Made by a program: the position numbers and the translations under genes
The notes under the pieces: generated by a model
Told to the model about the DNA's origin: nothing
Databases searched by the model: none
What the model saw: only the letters and a program-made list of their open reading frames with translations
Shown: piece by piece, positions 13,243-14,799 of the stretch
How the letters are laid out: the number at the start of each line of letters is the position of its first letter
Numbering within the stretch: position 1 is the stretch's first letter
From: an uncultured Roseburia sp.
GTDB lineage: Bacteria > Bacillota > Clostridia > Lachnospirales > Lachnospiraceae
Assembly (NCBI GenBank): GCA_900550935.1
Contig: URUD01000058.1
Coordinates: forward strand, 1 to 14,799
DNA: 14,799 nt
Reading direction: 5' to 3'

Positions 13243-14799
13243 ATGGCAGAACTTTATAACCACAAGGTAGTGGAGAAAAAGTGGCAGAAAGTCTGGGATG
13301 ACAATAAGGCTTTTGCAGCAACGGATGATTACAGCAAACCAAAATATTATGCACTGGTAGAGTTCCCATATCCGTCAGGACAGGGACTTCATGTAGGACA
13401 TCCAAGACCATATACGGCACTGGATATTGTAGCAAGAAAGAGAAGAATGCAGGGCTATAACGTATTATATCCGATGGGATGGGATGCGTTTGGTCTTCCG
13501 ACCGAGAACTATGCGATCAAAAATAAGATCCATCCAAAGATCGTAACTGCGAATAACGTAGCACGTTTCAAAGATCAGTTACATTCCCTCGGTTATTCCT
13601 TTGACTGGGATCGTGAGATCAATACAACGGATCCAAGCTATTACAAATGGACCCAGTGGATCTTCTTAAAATTATTCAAAGCAGGTCTTGCATACAAAAA
13701 GGAGATGCCGATCAACTGGTGTACTTCCTGTAAAGTAGGACTGGCAAACGAGGAAGTGGTAAACGGTGTCTGCGAGCGTTGTGGATCTCCGGTTGTCCGT
13801 AAAGTAAAGAGCGAGTGGATGCTTAAGATCACAGAGTACGCAGATAAACTGATTGAGGGATTAAACGACGTTGATTATATTGAGCGTGTCAAAGTATCCC
13901 AGAAAAACTGGATTGGAAAATCTCAGGGAGCTGAGGTAGATTTTTCCATTGCAGGAAAAGAGGATAAACTCCGTGTATACACCACACGTTGTGATACCTT
14001 ATTTGGAGCAACTTATATGGTTGTTTCTCCGGAGCACCCGCTGATCGACAAATACAAAGATGAACTGAAAAACTGGGATGAGATTGCTGCATACCGTGAA
14101 GAGGCAGCAAAGAAATCTGATTTTGAGCGTTCTGAGCTTGCAAAAGAGAAGACAGGTGTTGTATTAGACGGCTTAAAGGCAGTCAATCCGGTCAATGGAA
14201 AAGAAATCCCAATCTGGATCTCAGATTATGTACTGATGTCCTATGGAACCGGTGCAATCATGGCAGTTCCAGCGCACGATGACAGAGACTGGGAATTTGC
14301 AAAGAAATTTAATCTTCCTCTGATCCAGGTTGTTGCAAAGAATGGAGAAGAAGTGGATGTTAATGCGGCAGCATTTACCGATGTTGCAACTGGAGTTCTG
14401 ATCAATTCTGATTTCTTAAATGGACTGGAAGTAAAAGATGCGAAAGCAAAAATGATCGCATTCTTAGAGGAAAAAGGAATCGGAAAAGCAAAGACCAATT
14501 ATAAATTAAGAGACTGGGTATTCTCACGTCAGCGTTACTGGGGCGAGCCGATCCCAATCGTTCACTGTGACAAATGCGGTTATGTGCCGATCGATGAGAG
14601 CGAGCTGCCATTGATGCTTCCAGAGGTAGAGAGCTATATGCCGACCGACAATGGAGAATCTCCACTTGCTGCAATGACAGACTGGGTAAATACAACCTGT
14701 CCTTGCTGCGGCGGTCCTGCAAAGAGAGAGACAGATACTATGCCTCAGTGGGCAGGTTCTTCCTGGTATTTCTTAAGATATACTGACCCGCACAATGAC
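13243..14799 (+). CDS. leuS: Leucyl-tRNA synthetase (3' end outside window)
   Basis: The frame is open for 519 codons from ATG 13243, nine bases after AGGAG (13229-13233), to the window edge. The enzyme attaches leucine to tRNA-Leu in the cytoplasm. The class I signature appears as HVGH (residues 50-53) within PYPSGQGLHVGH, followed by GWDAFGLPTENYAIK. A zinc-type insert has CTSC and CERC. The CP1 editing domain contains TTRCDTLFG (247-255) and GTGAIMAVPAHDDRDWEF, and the catalytic fold resumes at RDWVFSRQRYWGEPIP. A second Cys-rich stretch (CDKCG, CPCCGG) precedes WAGSSWYFLRY. The KMSKS loop and anticodon-binding part lie beyond the window; about 800 residues are expected in full. Expression is controlled by the T-box leader. 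Confidence 0.98.
   Translation, partial: MAELYNHKVVEKKWQKVWDDNKAFAATDDYSKPKYYALVEFPYPSGQGLHVGHPRPYTALDIVARKRRMQGYNVLYPMGWDAFGLPTENYAIKNKIHPKIVTANNVARFKDQLHSLGYSFDWDREINTTDPSYYKWTQWIFLKLFKAGLAYKKEMPINWCTSCKVGLANEEVVNGVCERCGSPVVRKVKSEWMLKITEYADKLIEGLNDVDYIERVKVSQKNWIGKSQGAEVDFSIAGKEDKLRVYTTRCDTLFGATYMVVSPEHPLIDKYKDELKNWDEIAAYREEAAKKSDFERSELAKEKTGVVLDGLKAVNPVNGKEIPIWISDYVLMSYGTGAIMAVPAHDDRDWEFAKKFNLPLIQVVAKNGEEVDVNAAAFTDVATGVLINSDFLNGLEVKDAKAKMIAFLEEKGIGKAKTNYKLRDWVFSRQRYWGEPIPIVHCDKCGYVPIDESELPLMLPEVESYMPTDNGESPLAAMTDWVNTTCPCCGGPAKRETDTMPQWAGSSWYFLRYTDPHND

Noticed and set aside
1..14799. CRISPR arrays, transposases, integrases, rRNA or tRNA genes
   Set aside because: No regularly spaced repeats, no transposase or recombinase motifs and no tRNA or rRNA-like stretches were seen by eye.

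Overview
The window looks like ordinary chromosome from a Gram-positive, low-to-mid-GC gut anaerobe of the Lachnospiraceae type (Roseburia/Agathobacter/Blautia-like). The grounds are strong AGGAGG ribosome-binding sites, TTGACA/TATAAT-like promoters, hairpin-plus-U-run terminators, a T-box leader, and an iron-sulfur scaffold / GGGtGRT gene pair that I associate with Clostridia. The genus is inference. All genes I can support lie on the + strand; the long reverse-strand frames are shadows of real genes.

Layout. (1) 2-526: the 3' end of a gene for a protein with an SH3-like C-terminus. (2) 674-2395: a two-gene operon, a NifU/IscU-like scaffold and a GGGtGRT protein, closed by a near-perfect terminator. 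(3) 2637-3794: a secreted protein of unknown function with its own promoter. (4) 3882-5264: a sodium:alanine/glycine-type symporter with a promoter, a perfect inverted repeat at the predicted transcription start, and a terminator. (5) 5455-10247: two large YhgE/Pip-family membrane proteins separated by a 138-residue, two-helix membrane protein. The third gene overlaps the second, so the cassette is probably translationally coupled. (6) 10261-10320: two back-to-back hairpins without a U-run, followed at 10341-10517 by a 58-codon gene for a small two-helix membrane protein. (7) 10617-11024: a zinc-ribbon/TM2-domain protein with its own promoter and terminator. (8) 11219-12798: ilvN and ilvC for branched-chain amino acid synthesis, with promoter and terminator. 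(9) 12863-13201: a promoter and leucine T-box leader, followed by leuS, which runs off the window end.

How the genes fit together. ilvN-ilvC supply branched-chain amino acids, and leuS, next door, charges tRNA-Leu. The T-box with a CUC specifier should read uncharged tRNA-Leu and release leuS expression. The least understood parts are the scaffold/GGGtGRT pair, the YhgE-linker-YhgE cassette and the secreted protein at 2637. I see no mobile element, CRISPR array, rRNA or tRNA, and no clear sign of recent transfer.
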